From Streptomyces fungicidicus (GTDB lineage: Bacteria > Actinomycetota > Actinomycetes > Streptomycetales > Streptomycetaceae): a DNA stretch of 64,000 nucleotides. The notes beneath the pieces were generated by a model that was not told the DNA's origin, did no database searches, and was given only the letters and a program-made list of their open reading frames with translations. Positions 1-7,704 of the stretch are shown piece after piece (positions within the stretch are counted from its first letter, which is position 1; every line of letters begins with the position of its first letter). The DNA is taken from NCBI RefSeq assembly GCF_003665435.1, contig NZ_CP023407.1:4637501-4701500 (forward strand), in the 5' to 3' direction. Made by a program: the position numbers and the translations under genes.

Positions 1-705
1 TCCGGCGACGAGGACAAGGGCGGCGAGGGCAACGGCAAGGCCGACTCGAGTGCCTCCGCGGCCCCGGCGGCCAAGGCGCTCACCGCCGCCGAGCTGGAGA
101 AGGCCGGGCTCGCGCAGTCGGACGTGAAGAGTGGCAAGGTCGCCACCAAGCTCCCGGCGACGGACGACATCGCCAAGGACCAGGTGAAGACCAAGGACGC
201 GGCCTGCCTGCCGCTGGCCCACGCGCAGGCCGGGGTGGCCCAGGGCGAGCCGGCCGCGACCGTGAAGCGGTCCTGGACGGGCGAGCCCGTGAAGCCCTCC
301 GAGGGCACCAGCCCCGAGGACGCCCTGATGGCCTCCCTCGACGTCGACAAGATGCTGATCAACCTCGCCTCCTACGAGGACGGCGGCGCCGAGCAGGCGA
401 TGAAGGGCCTGACCGACGCCGCCGGGAAGTGCGCGGGCGGTTTCACCGCCACCGTGTCCGGTGAGGAGATGCAGGTCGTCAAGGTCGCCGGGGGCACCGC
501 GCCCGAGGGCGGCGACGAGAGTTCCGCCCTCACCCTGACCATCGCCGCCGAGGAGGACGTCAAGGCGCCGAGCAAGATCGTCGTCGTCCGCAAGGGCGCC
601 ACCCTGGTCACCTTCAGCGCCGTCAACCTGGCCGCCATGGCCACCGGCGAGGACTTCGACGTCCCGGCGGACGTCGTCACCGCCCAGGTCGGCAAGCTCG
701 GCTGA
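1..705 (+). CDS. lipoprotein-like secreted protein, 5' end cut off
   Basis: The reading frame is open from base 1, so the gene starts outside the window and only the last 234 residues are visible. The visible N-terminal part is a low-complexity Gly/Glu/Ala/Ser-rich linker of the kind that follows a lipoprotein signal peptide. It leads into an Ala/Lys/Asp-rich globular domain with two cysteines (in DAACLPL and GKCAGGF) that could form a disulfide. No enzyme motif is seen. A strong hairpin terminator follows and glmS starts about 110 bp downstream, so it is probably a separate unit. Its function is unknown. The lipoprotein reading is inference, because the signal peptide is not in the window. 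Confidence 0.75.
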   Translation, partial: SGDEDKGGEGNGKADSSASAAPAAKALTAAELEKAGLAQSDVKSGKVATKLPATDDIAKDQVKTKDAACLPLAHAQAGVAQGEPAATVKRSWTGEPVKPSEGTSPEDALMASLDVDKMLINLASYEDGGAEQAMKGLTDAAGKCAGGFTATVSGEEMQVVKVAGGTAPEGGDESSALTLTIAAEEDVKAPSKIVVVRKGATLVTFSAVNLAAMATGEDFDVPADVVTAQVGKLG

Positions 706-721
706 CACTCTGGGGGTTCCG

Positions 722-757
722 TTCCCACCGGTGCTTCCTGCACCGGTGGGAATTTCC
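722..757 (+). terminator. hairpin terminator after the lipoprotein-like gene
   Basis: A perfect 13-bp inverted repeat (722-734 with 740-752, arm TTCCCACCGGTGC, loop TTCCT) is followed by a short T-rich stretch. It sits 17 bp past the stop codon and before glmS. Confidence 0.8.
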
Positions 758-813
758 GATTTCGGGCACACGGAGGGCCTTTCCGGCAGCTGACGGACCG
801 TAGGCTGCCGGGC

Positions 814-2661
814 ATGTGCGGAATCGTGGGATACGTGGGGCCGCAGTCGGCGCTGACCGTCGTGACGGCCGGACTGAAGCGGCTGGAGTACCGGGGATAC
901 GACTCGGCGGGCGTCGCCGTGCTGGCGGACGGCGGTCTGGCCACGGCCAAGCGGGCCGGGAAGCTCGTCAACCTCGAGAAGGAGCTGGCCGAGCGGCCGC
1001 TGCCGTCCGGCACCACCGGCATCGGGCACACCCGCTGGGCCACGCACGGCGGTCCGACGGACGCCAACGCCCACCCGCACCTCGACAACGCGGGCCGGGT
1101 CGCCGTCGTCCACAACGGCATTATCGAGAACTTCGCCGCCCTCCGGGAGGAGTTGGCCGAGCGCGGCCACGCGCTCGCCTCCGAGACGGACACCGAGGTC
1201 GTCGCGCACCTCCTCGCCGAGGAGTTCTCCGCCTGCGCGGACCTCGCCGAGGCGATGAGGCTGGTGTGCCGGCGTCTGGAGGGCGCGTTCACCCTGGTCG
1301 CCGTCCACGCGGACGAGCCGGACGTGGTGGTGGGCGCGCGGCGGAACTCGCCACTGGTGGTGGGGGTCGGCGACGGGGAGGCCTTCCTCGCCTCGGACGT
1401 CGCCGCGTTCATCGCGCACACCCGGGACGCCGTCGAGCTGGGGCAGGACCAGGTGGTCGAACTGCGCCGGGACGCGGTGACGGTCACCGACTTCGACGGC
1501 GGCCCGGCCGACGTCCGCGAGTACCACGTCGACTGGGACGCCTCCGCCGCCGAGAAGGGCGGCTACGACTACTTCATGCTCAAGGAGATCGCCGAGCAGC
1601 CGAAGGCGGTCGCCGACACCCTGCTGGGCCGCATCGACGGGGCGGGTTCGCTGACCCTGGACGAGGTGCGGATCCCCGCGAACGTCCTGCGCGAGGTCGA
1701 CAAGGTCGTCATCGTCGCCTGCGGTACGGCCTTCCACGCCGGGCTGATCGCCAAGTACGCCATCGAGCACTGGACCCGGCTCCCCTGCGAGGTGGAACTG
1801 GCCAGCGAGTTCCGCTACCGGGACCCGATCCTCGACCAGCAGACCCTGGTCGTCGCCATCTCCCAGTCCGGGGAGACCATGGACACACTGATGGCGCTGC
1901 GCCACGCCCGCGAGCAGGGCGCGCACGTGCTGGCCATCTGCAACACCAACGGCTCCACCATCCCGCGCGAGTCCGACGCCGTGCTGTACACGCACGCCGG
2001 GCCCGAGGTCGCGGTCGCCTCGACCAAGGCGTTCCTGACCCAGCTGGTCGCCTGCTACCTGGTCGCGCTCTACCTGGGCCAGGTGCGGGGCACCAAGTGG
2101 GCCGACGAGATCCGCGCGGTGGTGCGGGACCTGTCCTCCGTCTCCGGCGCGGTCGACCGGGTCCTGGAGACCATGGAGCCGGTACGGGCACTGGCGCGGT
2201 CGCTGGCGGAGAAGAACACGGTGCTGTTCCTGGGACGGCACGTGGGCTACCCGGTAGCGCTGGAAGGGGCCCTGAAGCTGAAGGAGCTCGCGTACATGCA
2301 CGCGGAGGGCTTCGCGGCCGGCGAGCTGAAGCACGGGCCGATCGCCCTGATCGAGGACGACCTGCCGGTGGTCGTGGTCGTGCCGTCGCCGCGCGGCCGG
2401 TCCGTCCTCCACGACAAGATCGTCTCCAACATCCAGGAGATCCGGGCGCGCGGTGCCCGGACCATCGTCATCGCGGAGGAGGGGGACGAGGCCGTCGCCC
2501 CGTACGCCGACCACCTGATCCGCATCCCGGTCACCCCGACACTGCTCCAGCCGCTGGTGGCGACGGTGCCGCTGCAGGTCTTCGCCTGCGAGCTGGCGAC
2601 CGCACGGGGGAACGAGGTGGACCAGCCGCGCAATCTGGCGAAGTCGGTGACGGTGGAGTGA
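814..2661 (+). CDS. glmS: glutamine--fructose-6-phosphate aminotransferase (isomerizing)
   Basis: The enzyme makes glucosamine-6-phosphate from fructose-6-phosphate and glutamine, the entry step to UDP-GlcNAc and peptidoglycan. The 615-residue length is normal for the family. It begins MCGIVGYVG, so the nucleophilic Cys is exposed after Met removal. An N-terminal class-II glutamine amidotransferase domain (about 1-230) is followed by two SIS sugar-isomerase domains (one carrying SQSGET) and the characteristic C-terminus NLAKSVTVE. A -10-like TAGGCT lies exactly 7 nt before the ATG with no Shine-Dalgarno, suggesting a leaderless transcript. Streptomyces often carry a second glmS copy; which paralog this is cannot be told here. 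Confidence 0.97.
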   Translation: MCGIVGYVGPQSALTVVTAGLKRLEYRGYDSAGVAVLADGGLATAKRAGKLVNLEKELAERPLPSGTTGIGHTRWATHGGPTDANAHPHLDNAGRVAVVHNGIIENFAALREELAERGHALASETDTEVVAHLLAEEFSACADLAEAMRLVCRRLEGAFTLVAVHADEPDVVVGARRNSPLVVGVGDGEAFLASDVAAFIAHTRDAVELGQDQVVELRRDAVTVTDFDGGPADVREYHVDWDASAAEKGGYDYFMLKEIAEQPKAVADTLLGRIDGAGSLTLDEVRIPANVLREVDKVVIVACGTAFHAGLIAKYAIEHWTRLPCEVELASEFRYRDPILDQQTLVVAISQSGETMDTLMALRHAREQGAHVLAICNTNGSTIPRESDAVLYTHAGPEVAVASTKAFLTQLVACYLVALYLGQVRGTKWADEIRAVVRDLSSVSGAVDRVLETMEPVRALARSLAEKNTVLFLGRHVGYPVALEGALKLKELAYMHAEGFAAGELKHGPIALIEDDLPVVVVVPSPRGRSVLHDKIVSNIQEIRARGARTIVIAEEGDEAVAPYADHLIRIPVTPTLLQPLVATVPLQVFACELATARGNEVDQPRNLAKSVTVE

Positions 2662-2748
2662 CGCCGGCCGCGGGTGTCGCCGCCCCGTCCGCCCCGTCCG
2701 GCCCTACCGAGTCCCGCCGGACGCGGCGGCAGGGCCTAGGGTGCCCGC

Positions 2749-3120
2749 ATGAGCATCATCGGAGTCGGGATCGACGTCGCCGAGGTGGAGCGGTTCGCGG
2801 AGTCGCTGGAGCGGACGCCCGCCCTGGCCCAGCGGCTCTTCCTGGAGAGCGAGTTGCTGCTGCCCAGCGGTGAGCGGCGGGGTATCGCCTCGCTCGCCGC
2901 GCGGTTCGCCGCCAAGGAGGCGCTCGCCAAGGCGCTCGGTGCGCCCGCGGGGCTGTACTGGACCGACGCCGAGGTGTGGTGCGAGGACAGCGGGCAGCCC
3001 CGGCTGCGGGTGAAGGGCACGGTCGCGGCGCGCGCCGCCGAACTGGGCGTACGGTCCTGGCACGTGTCGCTCAGCCACGACGCCGGGATCGCTTCGGCGG
3101 TGGTGATCGCGGAAGGGTGA
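2749..3120 (+). CDS. acpS: holo-[acyl-carrier-protein] synthase
   Basis: AcpS transfers 4'-phosphopantetheine from CoA to a serine of acyl carrier proteins, activating fatty-acid ACP and sometimes type II polyketide ACPs. At 123 residues it has the normal AcpS length. The metal/CoA-binding signatures are present: GIDVAEVERF at the N-terminus and FAAKEALAKALG near residue 50. It ends with the usual WHVSLSHDAGIASAVVIAEG-type strand. A TAGGGT hexamer 6 nt before the ATG and the lack of a ribosome-binding site suggest a leaderless start. It lies downstream of glmS in the same direction. Confidence 0.95.
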   Translation: MSIIGVGIDVAEVERFAESLERTPALAQRLFLESELLLPSGERRGIASLAARFAAKEALAKALGAPAGLYWTDAEVWCEDSGQPRLRVKGTVAARAAELGVRSWHVSLSHDAGIASAVVIAEG

Positions 3121-3185
3121 GGCGGGGTGCGGGGGGCGTGGGCTTCGTCTTCCGCTTTCGTGCGGACGTCGTCGGTGAAGGGGAT

Positions 3186-3210
3186 GTGTGCTTCGCGTGG
3201 ACCGGGGTAA
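3186..3210 (+). promoter_or_regulatory. SigB/SigF-type promoter candidate
   Basis: GTGT (3186-3189), a 15-nt gap and GGGTAA (3205-3210) fit the GNNT-N14-16-GGGTA pattern known for the Streptomyces SigB-like stress sigma factors. It lies about 50 bp upstream of a sigma factor of that very family, suggesting autoregulation or cross-regulation. This is pattern matching only. Confidence 0.45.
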
Positions 3211-3262
3211 GCGCGTTTAGCCGGTGTCTCTAGCCGGGCCGATCGAACAGGGAGGGCGCACA

Positions 3263-4111
3263 GTGACGTCGACGATGGCGCGGACCGACCGAACTCAGAC
3301 GGTGACCGAGCTGCCGGAGGTCGCCGACCCGGGCCAGGTCGCGCCGCAGGACGCCCGCGAACTTTCGAAGGTGTTCTTCCGCCGCCTGACGGTGCTGGAG
3401 GAAGGCACGCACGAATACCAGTACGCGCGCAACACGCTGATCGAGATGAACATGTCCCTGGTCCGCTACGCGGCCGGCCGGTTCCGCAGCCGCGGTCCGG
3501 AGGAGATGGAGGACATCGTCCAGGTCGGCATGATCGGGCTGATCAAGGCGATCGACCGGTTCGAGCTGTCGCGCGAGGTCGAGTTCACCTCCTTCGCGAT
3601 CCCCTACATCGTGGGGGAGATCAAGCGCTTCTTCCGGGACACGTCGTGGTCCGTGCACGTTCCGCGCCGGCTGCAGGAGGCCCGGGTGCAGCTTGCCCGT
3701 GCCACCGAGGAGCTGCGCAGCCGGCTGGGCCGTACGCCCACGGTCGGTGAGCTCGCGCAGCTGATGAGCCTGACCGAGGAAGAGGTCAACGAGGCGCGGA
3801 TCGCCTCGAACGGCTACAACTCCGCCTCCCTGGACGCGGCCATCGGCAGTGAGCCCGACGGTGAGAGCGTGCTCGCCGACTTCATCGGCTCCGAGGACGC
3901 CGCGCTGGAACTGGTCGAGGACTTCCACGCGCTGGCGCCGATGATCGCCGATCTCGACGAGCGTGAGCGCAAGATCGTGCACTGGCGCTTCGTGGAGGAG
4001 CTGACCCAGGCGGAGATCGGGCAGCGGCTCGGCTGCTCGCAGATGCATGTGTCGCGGCTGCTCTCGCGGACGCTGAAGCGGCTGCGGGCGGGGATGCTGG
4101 CCACGGGCTGA
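3263..4111 (+). CDS. RNA polymerase sigma factor, SigB/SigF/SigG family
   Basis: This group-3 sigma-70 factor belongs to the stress/sporulation type. It shows region 2 (NMSLVRYAAGRF, then EDIVQVGMIGLIKAIDRF and FTSFAIPYIVGEIKRFFRD), region 3 (PRRLQEARVQL) and a region-4 helix-turn-helix (LTQAEIGQRLGCSQMHVSRLLSRTLKRLR). The GTG at 3263 is preferred because GGGAGG lies 7-8 nt upstream; it gives 282 residues. No anti-sigma or anti-anti-sigma gene is adjacent, so the partner switch must be elsewhere. Streptomyces have about nine paralogs, so I give no letter name. A U-tailed hairpin ends the unit. Confidence 0.9.
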   Translation: MTSTMARTDRTQTVTELPEVADPGQVAPQDARELSKVFFRRLTVLEEGTHEYQYARNTLIEMNMSLVRYAAGRFRSRGPEEMEDIVQVGMIGLIKAIDRFELSREVEFTSFAIPYIVGEIKRFFRDTSWSVHVPRRLQEARVQLARATEELRSRLGRTPTVGELAQLMSLTEEEVNEARIASNGYNSASLDAAIGSEPDGESVLADFIGSEDAALELVEDFHALAPMIADLDERERKIVHWRFVEELTQAEIGQRLGCSQMHVSRLLSRTLKRLRAGMLATG

Positions 4112-4167
4112 GGCGCGGCGCGCGTCGGCTTGACGCGTGTCGGCTTGGCGCGTGGTGCGCGGGATGT

Positions 4168-4203
4168 GCGGGGTGCGGCGAGGTCGCCGCGCCCCGCTTT
4201 TTT
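4168..4203 (+). terminator. rho-independent terminator between convergent genes
   Basis: A GC-rich hairpin (GCGGGG..GCGGCGA with CGCCGC..CCCCGC) is followed directly by six T residues. It lies between the sigma factor gene and the convergent beta-helix gene. Confidence 0.8.
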
Positions 4204-4208
4204 GCTGG

Positions 4209-5396
4209 CTAGCAGATCGACTGGCTGGAGTTCACCAGCCGGTTGTTGCGGAACGTGGTGTTCTCGCCGCAGGGGCTCTCGCGGATCGACGAGTTCGTCA
4301 CCGTGAGGTTCTGGACGGTGATGTCCCTGTTGTTCGCGAACTCCGTGCGCGCCGCCAGGCGGATCTCGCCGCCGCCGGTGACCGTGCCGCTCTGGGCGGC
4401 CAGGTTCACGTTGTAGCAGTTCTCGATGAGGATCGCGTTGTTGCCGGTGTTCGAGAGCGTGATCCGGTCGATCGTCGCGCCGCCGCTCTCCGAGACGCAG
4501 AACACGCCGCGTCCGCCGCCGCGGGCCACGACCTCGCCTACGCGGATGTTGGTCGAGTACGAACTGCCGATACGGCCGTTGCGGTTGGCCATGCGGAAGG
4601 CGGCGTAGCCGGTGCCGGTGCCGGCGTTCTCCGCGTCCACCTTGGAGACCGTGGCGTTGATCGTCTGGTTCAGCAGCAGGCCCGACTCGCCGACGTTGCG
4701 GGCGGTCACCGTGCCGACGGTGAGGCCGTCGACGCCGTACGTCTCCACGGCGTGGCTGGACGCGCCGGAGACGTAGACGTCGTCGATGCGGACGTTGCGC
4801 GTCCACTGGCTGGTGTCGCCGCGGTTGTCGATGCGGACGCCGAGGCCGGCCGAGAGGCGCATGTCGATCTGGCCGAGCACCACGTTCTGCACGTTGCGCA
4901 GGAAGATCCCGTACAGCGGGGCGCCGGTGACGTTGAGGTGCTGCACCTCGATGTCCCGGGTGCCGCGGGAGTAGACCGGGGCCTGGTCGCCCGAGCCGCT
5001 GCCGGTGACGTTGATGGTGCCGCAGACGTCGAGGGCGGTGTAGCTCGGCAGGGAGATGCGGGAACCGGCGGAGACGGAGCCCGAGCCGCGGACCACCACC
5101 CGTTCCTTGCTGGTGCGGCCGGCGGACAGGCTGCTGATGGCCGCCTGGACGGCCGCGCGCATGTCGGTGCCGGTGTAGACGGTGCTGCTGCCGCGCCTGG
5201 CGGTCCAGGTGCTGCCGTTCAGTACCGCCTCGGCCTGGTAGGAGCCGTCGCCGCAGGCTGCCGCGCGGGCGGGTGCGGGTGCGGGGGTGGTGGGGGTGGG
5301 GGTTGCTGGTGTCGCCGCGGCGGGGGTCGTCAGGGTGCCTGCGGCGGTGAGGAGTGCGGTGGCGGCTGCTGCGAGTAGTGCGGCTCTGCGTCGCAT
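4209..5396 (-). CDS. secreted right-handed beta-helix (pectate-lyase-like) protein
   Basis: The 395-residue protein starts with a clear signal peptide (MRRRAALLAAAATALLTAAG, then an Ala/Thr/Pro linker). The mature part has repeated short strands rich in Asn, Val and Gly (for example HLNVTGAPLYGIFLRNVQN, TLSNTGNNAILIENC), as in right-handed parallel beta-helices of polysaccharide lyases and polygalacturonases. Five cysteines are spread along the mature chain. No family-specific catalytic motif could be assigned, so the substrate is unknown; pectin, rhamnogalacturonan or another plant glycan is plausible. Tandem LacI-type palindromes between its promoter and start codon fit substrate-induced expression. 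The ATG at 5396 was chosen for the signal peptide; further upstream the frame codes for nothing recognisable. Confidence 0.85.
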   Translation of the reverse strand: MRRRAALLAAAATALLTAAGTLTTPAAATPATPTPTTPAPAPARAAACGDGSYQAEAVLNGSTWTARRGSSTVYTGTDMRAAVQAAISSLSAGRTSKERVVVRGSGSVSAGSRISLPSYTALDVCGTINVTGSGSGDQAPVYSRGTRDIEVQHLNVTGAPLYGIFLRNVQNVVLGQIDMRLSAGLGVRIDNRGDTSQWTRNVRIDDVYVSGASSHAVETYGVDGLTVGTVTARNVGESGLLLNQTINATVSKVDAENAGTGTGYAAFRMANRNGRIGSSYSTNIRVGEVVARGGGRGVFCVSESGGATIDRITLSNTGNNAILIENCYNVNLAAQSGTVTGGGEIRLAARTEFANNRDITVQNLTVTNSSIRESPCGENTTFRNNRLVNSSQSIC

Positions 5397-5424
5397 GGGT
5401 CCTCTGTCTCTGTCGTCAGGTCGC

Positions 5425-5452
5425 GTCGAACCGGTTCGACTGAATCGATTCA
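5425..5452. promoter_or_regulatory. two abutting palindromic operators (LacI-type)
   Basis: GTCGAACCGGTTCGAC (5425-5440) and TGAATCGATTCA (5441-5452) are both perfect palindromes, directly adjoining. Central CG dinucleotides in such palindromes are typical of LacI/GalR-family operators. They lie between the predicted -10 box and the start codon of the beta-helix gene, an ideal repressor position. A weaker third copy, TGAACCGGCTCG, lies at 5501-5512. Confidence 0.7.
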
Positions 5453-5469
5453 TGCGGTGGGGGGCGGAG

Positions 5470-5498
5470 AGTTTGGCAAGGGCATGGCAATGAGTCAA
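5470..5498 (-). promoter_or_regulatory. HrdB-type promoter for the beta-helix gene
   Basis: On the minus strand TTGACT (5498-5493), a 17-nt spacer and CAAACT (5475-5470) match a vegetative promoter, with a strong -35 and a weak -10. Transcription would start near 5463, upstream of the two palindromes. Confidence 0.5.
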
Positions 5499-5556
5499 GG
5501 TGAACCGGCTCGCGGGTTGCGGGAGTGGGCGGGCCGCTTCGGGGAGACTCGGACGC

Positions 5557-6996
5557 ATGCGTACTGCGTACAGCGTGGAGACGGTCAGGGCGGCGGAACG
5601 GGAACTGATGGCACGGCTGCCGGAGGGGGCGCTGATGCAGCGCGCCGCCGCCGGGCTCGCCGCGGCCTGCGCGGATGTGCTGGGGCGGGTGTACGGCAGC
5701 CGGGTGGTGCTGCTGGTCGGCAGCGGGGACAACGGAGGGGACGCCCTCTACGCCGGTGCCCGGCTCGCGCGGCGCGGTGCGGGGGTGAGCGCGGTGCTGC
5801 TCGCGCCGGAGCGGGCTCATGGCGGGGGGCTTGCGGCGTTGCGGCGGGCCGGGGGGCGAGTGGTGGGGGCGGACGGGGGCGGGGCCGAGGCGGTGGTCGG
5901 GCGGGCCGATCTCGTGGTGGACGGGATCGTCGGGATCGGGGGGACGGGCGGGTTGCGTCCGAATGCGGTGCCGCTGGCGGACGCGGTGGAACGGTCGCGG
6001 GCGGTGGTGGTCGCCGTCGATCTGCCGAGCGGGGTCGACGCCGACACCGGGGAGGTGCGGGGGAGGGCGCTGCGGGCGGATCTCACGGTGACGTTCGGGA
6101 CGCACAAGCCGGGGCTGCTGGTGGATCCGGCGCGGGAGTACGCGGGGTCGGTGCGGCTGGTCGACATCGGTCTCGAGCTGCCGGCGTCGGCGGAACTGGA
6201 GGCGTTGCAGCACGCGGACGTGGCCCGGATGCTGCCGGTGCCGGCGGCGGAGAGCGACAAGTACCGGCGGGGTGTGGTGGGCATCGCGGCCGGTTCCGCC
6301 CGGTATCCCGGGGCCGCGGTGCTCGCGGTGGCGGGGGCGCTGCGGGGTGGGGCGGGGGCGGTGCGGTACGTCGGTCCCGCGGGGCAGGCGGTGATCGCGC
6401 GCTTTCCCGAGACGCTGGTTTCGGACGGGGGGCCGAAGCACGCGGGGCGGGTGCAGTCGTGGGTGGTCGGGCCGGGGGCCGGGGACGACGCGGCGACGGT
6501 CGCGGAGGTGCTGGCGGCGGAGGTGCCGGTGCTGATCGACGCGGACGGGCTGCGGCTGGCGGAGGCCTCGGCGGTGCGGGCGCGGCGGGCGCCGACCGTG
6601 ATGACGCCGCACGCGGGGGAGGCGGCGGCGTTGCTCGGTGTCGAGCGGGAGGAGGTCGAGGGTGGGCGGCTGGCGGCGGTGCGGGAGTTGGCGGGGCGGT
6701 ACGGGGCGACGGTGCTGCTGAAGGGGTCGACGACGCTGATCGCGTCCGCGGGTGGTGCGGCGGTGCGGGTGAACCCCACGGGTACGTCGTGGCTGGCCAC
6801 GGCGGGGAGTGGTGACGTGTTGTCGGGGCTCGCGGGGTCGTTGCTGGCGGCGGGGCTGCCGGCTGTGGACGCGGCGAGTGCGGCGGCGTATCTGCACGGG
6901 CTGGCGGGGCGGTTCGCGGCGGACGGGGCGCCGGCGGGGGCCCACGATGTGGCGGAGGAGATCGCGGGGGCTTGGCGGAGTGTGGTGCGGGCGTAG
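5557..6996 (+). CDS. nnr: bifunctional NAD(P)H-hydrate epimerase / ADP-dependent NAD(P)H-hydrate dehydratase
   Basis: The enzyme repairs hydrated NADH and NADPH (NADHX/NADPHX). The N-terminal YjeF_N epimerase domain carries GSGDNGGDALYAGARL near residue 50. The C-terminal ribokinase-like dehydratase domain carries VMTPHAGEAAAL and ATAGSGDVLSGLAGSL. The ATG at 5557 (MRTAYSVETVRAAE) gives 479 residues, normal for the fused form; an upstream in-frame GTG adds residues unlike the family. It is divergent from the beta-helix gene and on the same strand as alr, separated from alr by a 700-bp repeat-rich gap. Confidence 0.95.
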   Translation: MRTAYSVETVRAAERELMARLPEGALMQRAAAGLAAACADVLGRVYGSRVVLLVGSGDNGGDALYAGARLARRGAGVSAVLLAPERAHGGGLAALRRAGGRVVGADGGGAEAVVGRADLVVDGIVGIGGTGGLRPNAVPLADAVERSRAVVVAVDLPSGVDADTGEVRGRALRADLTVTFGTHKPGLLVDPAREYAGSVRLVDIGLELPASAELEALQHADVARMLPVPAAESDKYRRGVVGIAAGSARYPGAAVLAVAGALRGGAGAVRYVGPAGQAVIARFPETLVSDGGPKHAGRVQSWVVGPGAGDDAATVAEVLAAEVPVLIDADGLRLAEASAVRARRAPTVMTPHAGEAAALLGVEREEVEGGRLAAVRELAGRYGATVLLKGSTTLIASAGGAAVRVNPTGTSWLATAGSGDVLSGLAGSLLAAGLPAVDAASAAAYLHGLAGRFAADGAPAGAHDVAEEIAGAWRSVVRA

Positions 6997-7071
6997 CGCC
7001 TGATGGCGGTGGGTGGGGCGGGGCCGGGTCGGGGGTGGCCGTCCTCGGACTGGCGCGACTGCCCCCGCTGT

Positions 7072-7104
7072 GCAGTGGCCCGGCGCGGACGCGCCAGCCA
7101 CTGC
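7072..7104 (+). terminator. hairpin downstream of nnr
   Basis: GCAGTGGC (7072-7079) pairs with GCCACTGC (7097-7104). An inner stem GGCGC/GCGCC (7082-7086 with 7091-7095) makes a long GC-rich hairpin. There is no T-run, as is common in Streptomyces. Confidence 0.55.
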
Positions 7105-7181
7105 GGGCGACCACCCCCGCCCCGTCCCCTCCGCGCCGCGGGCGGCCACCTGCCGTCTACGGCACGGCAACCCGCCACACT

Positions 7182-7425
7182 CCGCGGGCAGTCGTGCCGC
7201 TGGGACGGCAGCCCACCCCCACCCCGCCGCCCCCCGCGGGCAGTCGTGCCGCTGGGACGGCAGCCCACCCCCACCCCGCCGCCCTCCGCGGACAGCCCGA
7301 GCCCCCCGCCCTCCGCGGACAGCCCGCCCCCCCCGCTCTCCGCGGGCAGCCCGAGCCCTCCGCTCTCCGCGGGCAGTCGCCCCGCCCTCCGCGGGCAGCC
7401 CGAGCCCCCCGCTCTCCGCGGGCAG
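7182..7425. repeat. intergenic tandem repeat, eight copies of CCGCGG(G/A)CAG
   Basis: The 10-mer CCGCGG(G/A)CAG starts at 7182, 7234, 7286, 7313, 7340, 7367, 7389 and 7416, with periods of 52, 52, 27, 27, 27, 22 and 27. The 52-bp units at 7182 and 7234 are almost identical over their whole length and include a small hairpin (TGCCG..CGGCA). C/G-rich filler separates the copies. The region is noncoding by composition: the alr frame can be read back through it, but only as low-complexity Pro/Arg/Ser. Confidence 0.85.
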
Positions 7426-7504
7426 TCGTGCCGCAGGGCGGCACGGGTGGGCGCGACGGCACCCCGCAAGCGCCGGGCTGCGCAACCCGCCCCCGGCCCG
7501 CATC

Positions 7505-7574
7505 CACGCCGGGTACCGGGAAGCGCCGGGCCGCACAACCCCACCCCCGGCCCACCCCCACGCCGGGTACCGGG
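7505..7574. repeat. 54-bp direct repeat, two copies
   Basis: CACGCCGGGTACCGGG occurs at 7505-7520 and 7559-7574 with related flanks (AAGC.CCGG before or after), just downstream of the CCGCGGGCAG array and before alr. The remaining bases up to 7704 hold no recognisable gene. Confidence 0.7.
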
Positions 7575-7704
7575 GAAGCACCCGGTTGCTCAGCCACGCG
7601 GGGCCACCCGCACCGTGCCGGGTTGCCGAGCCCCGCCACGGTGCCCGTGTGATCAAACCCCCGCTCCACCGGAGCCCCACCCCCGCTCTGAGAGACTGGG
7701 CGGG

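Noticed and set aside
7182..7425. CRISPR-like array
   Set aside because: The repeat is only 10 bp, the intervals are 52, 27 or 22 bp and are themselves similar to each other, and no cas gene is present.
7003..7704. N-terminal extension of alr by 234 codons
   Set aside because: The frame stays open only because the repeats are GC-rich; the residues are Pro/Ser/Arg filler. The family N-terminus begins at 7705.
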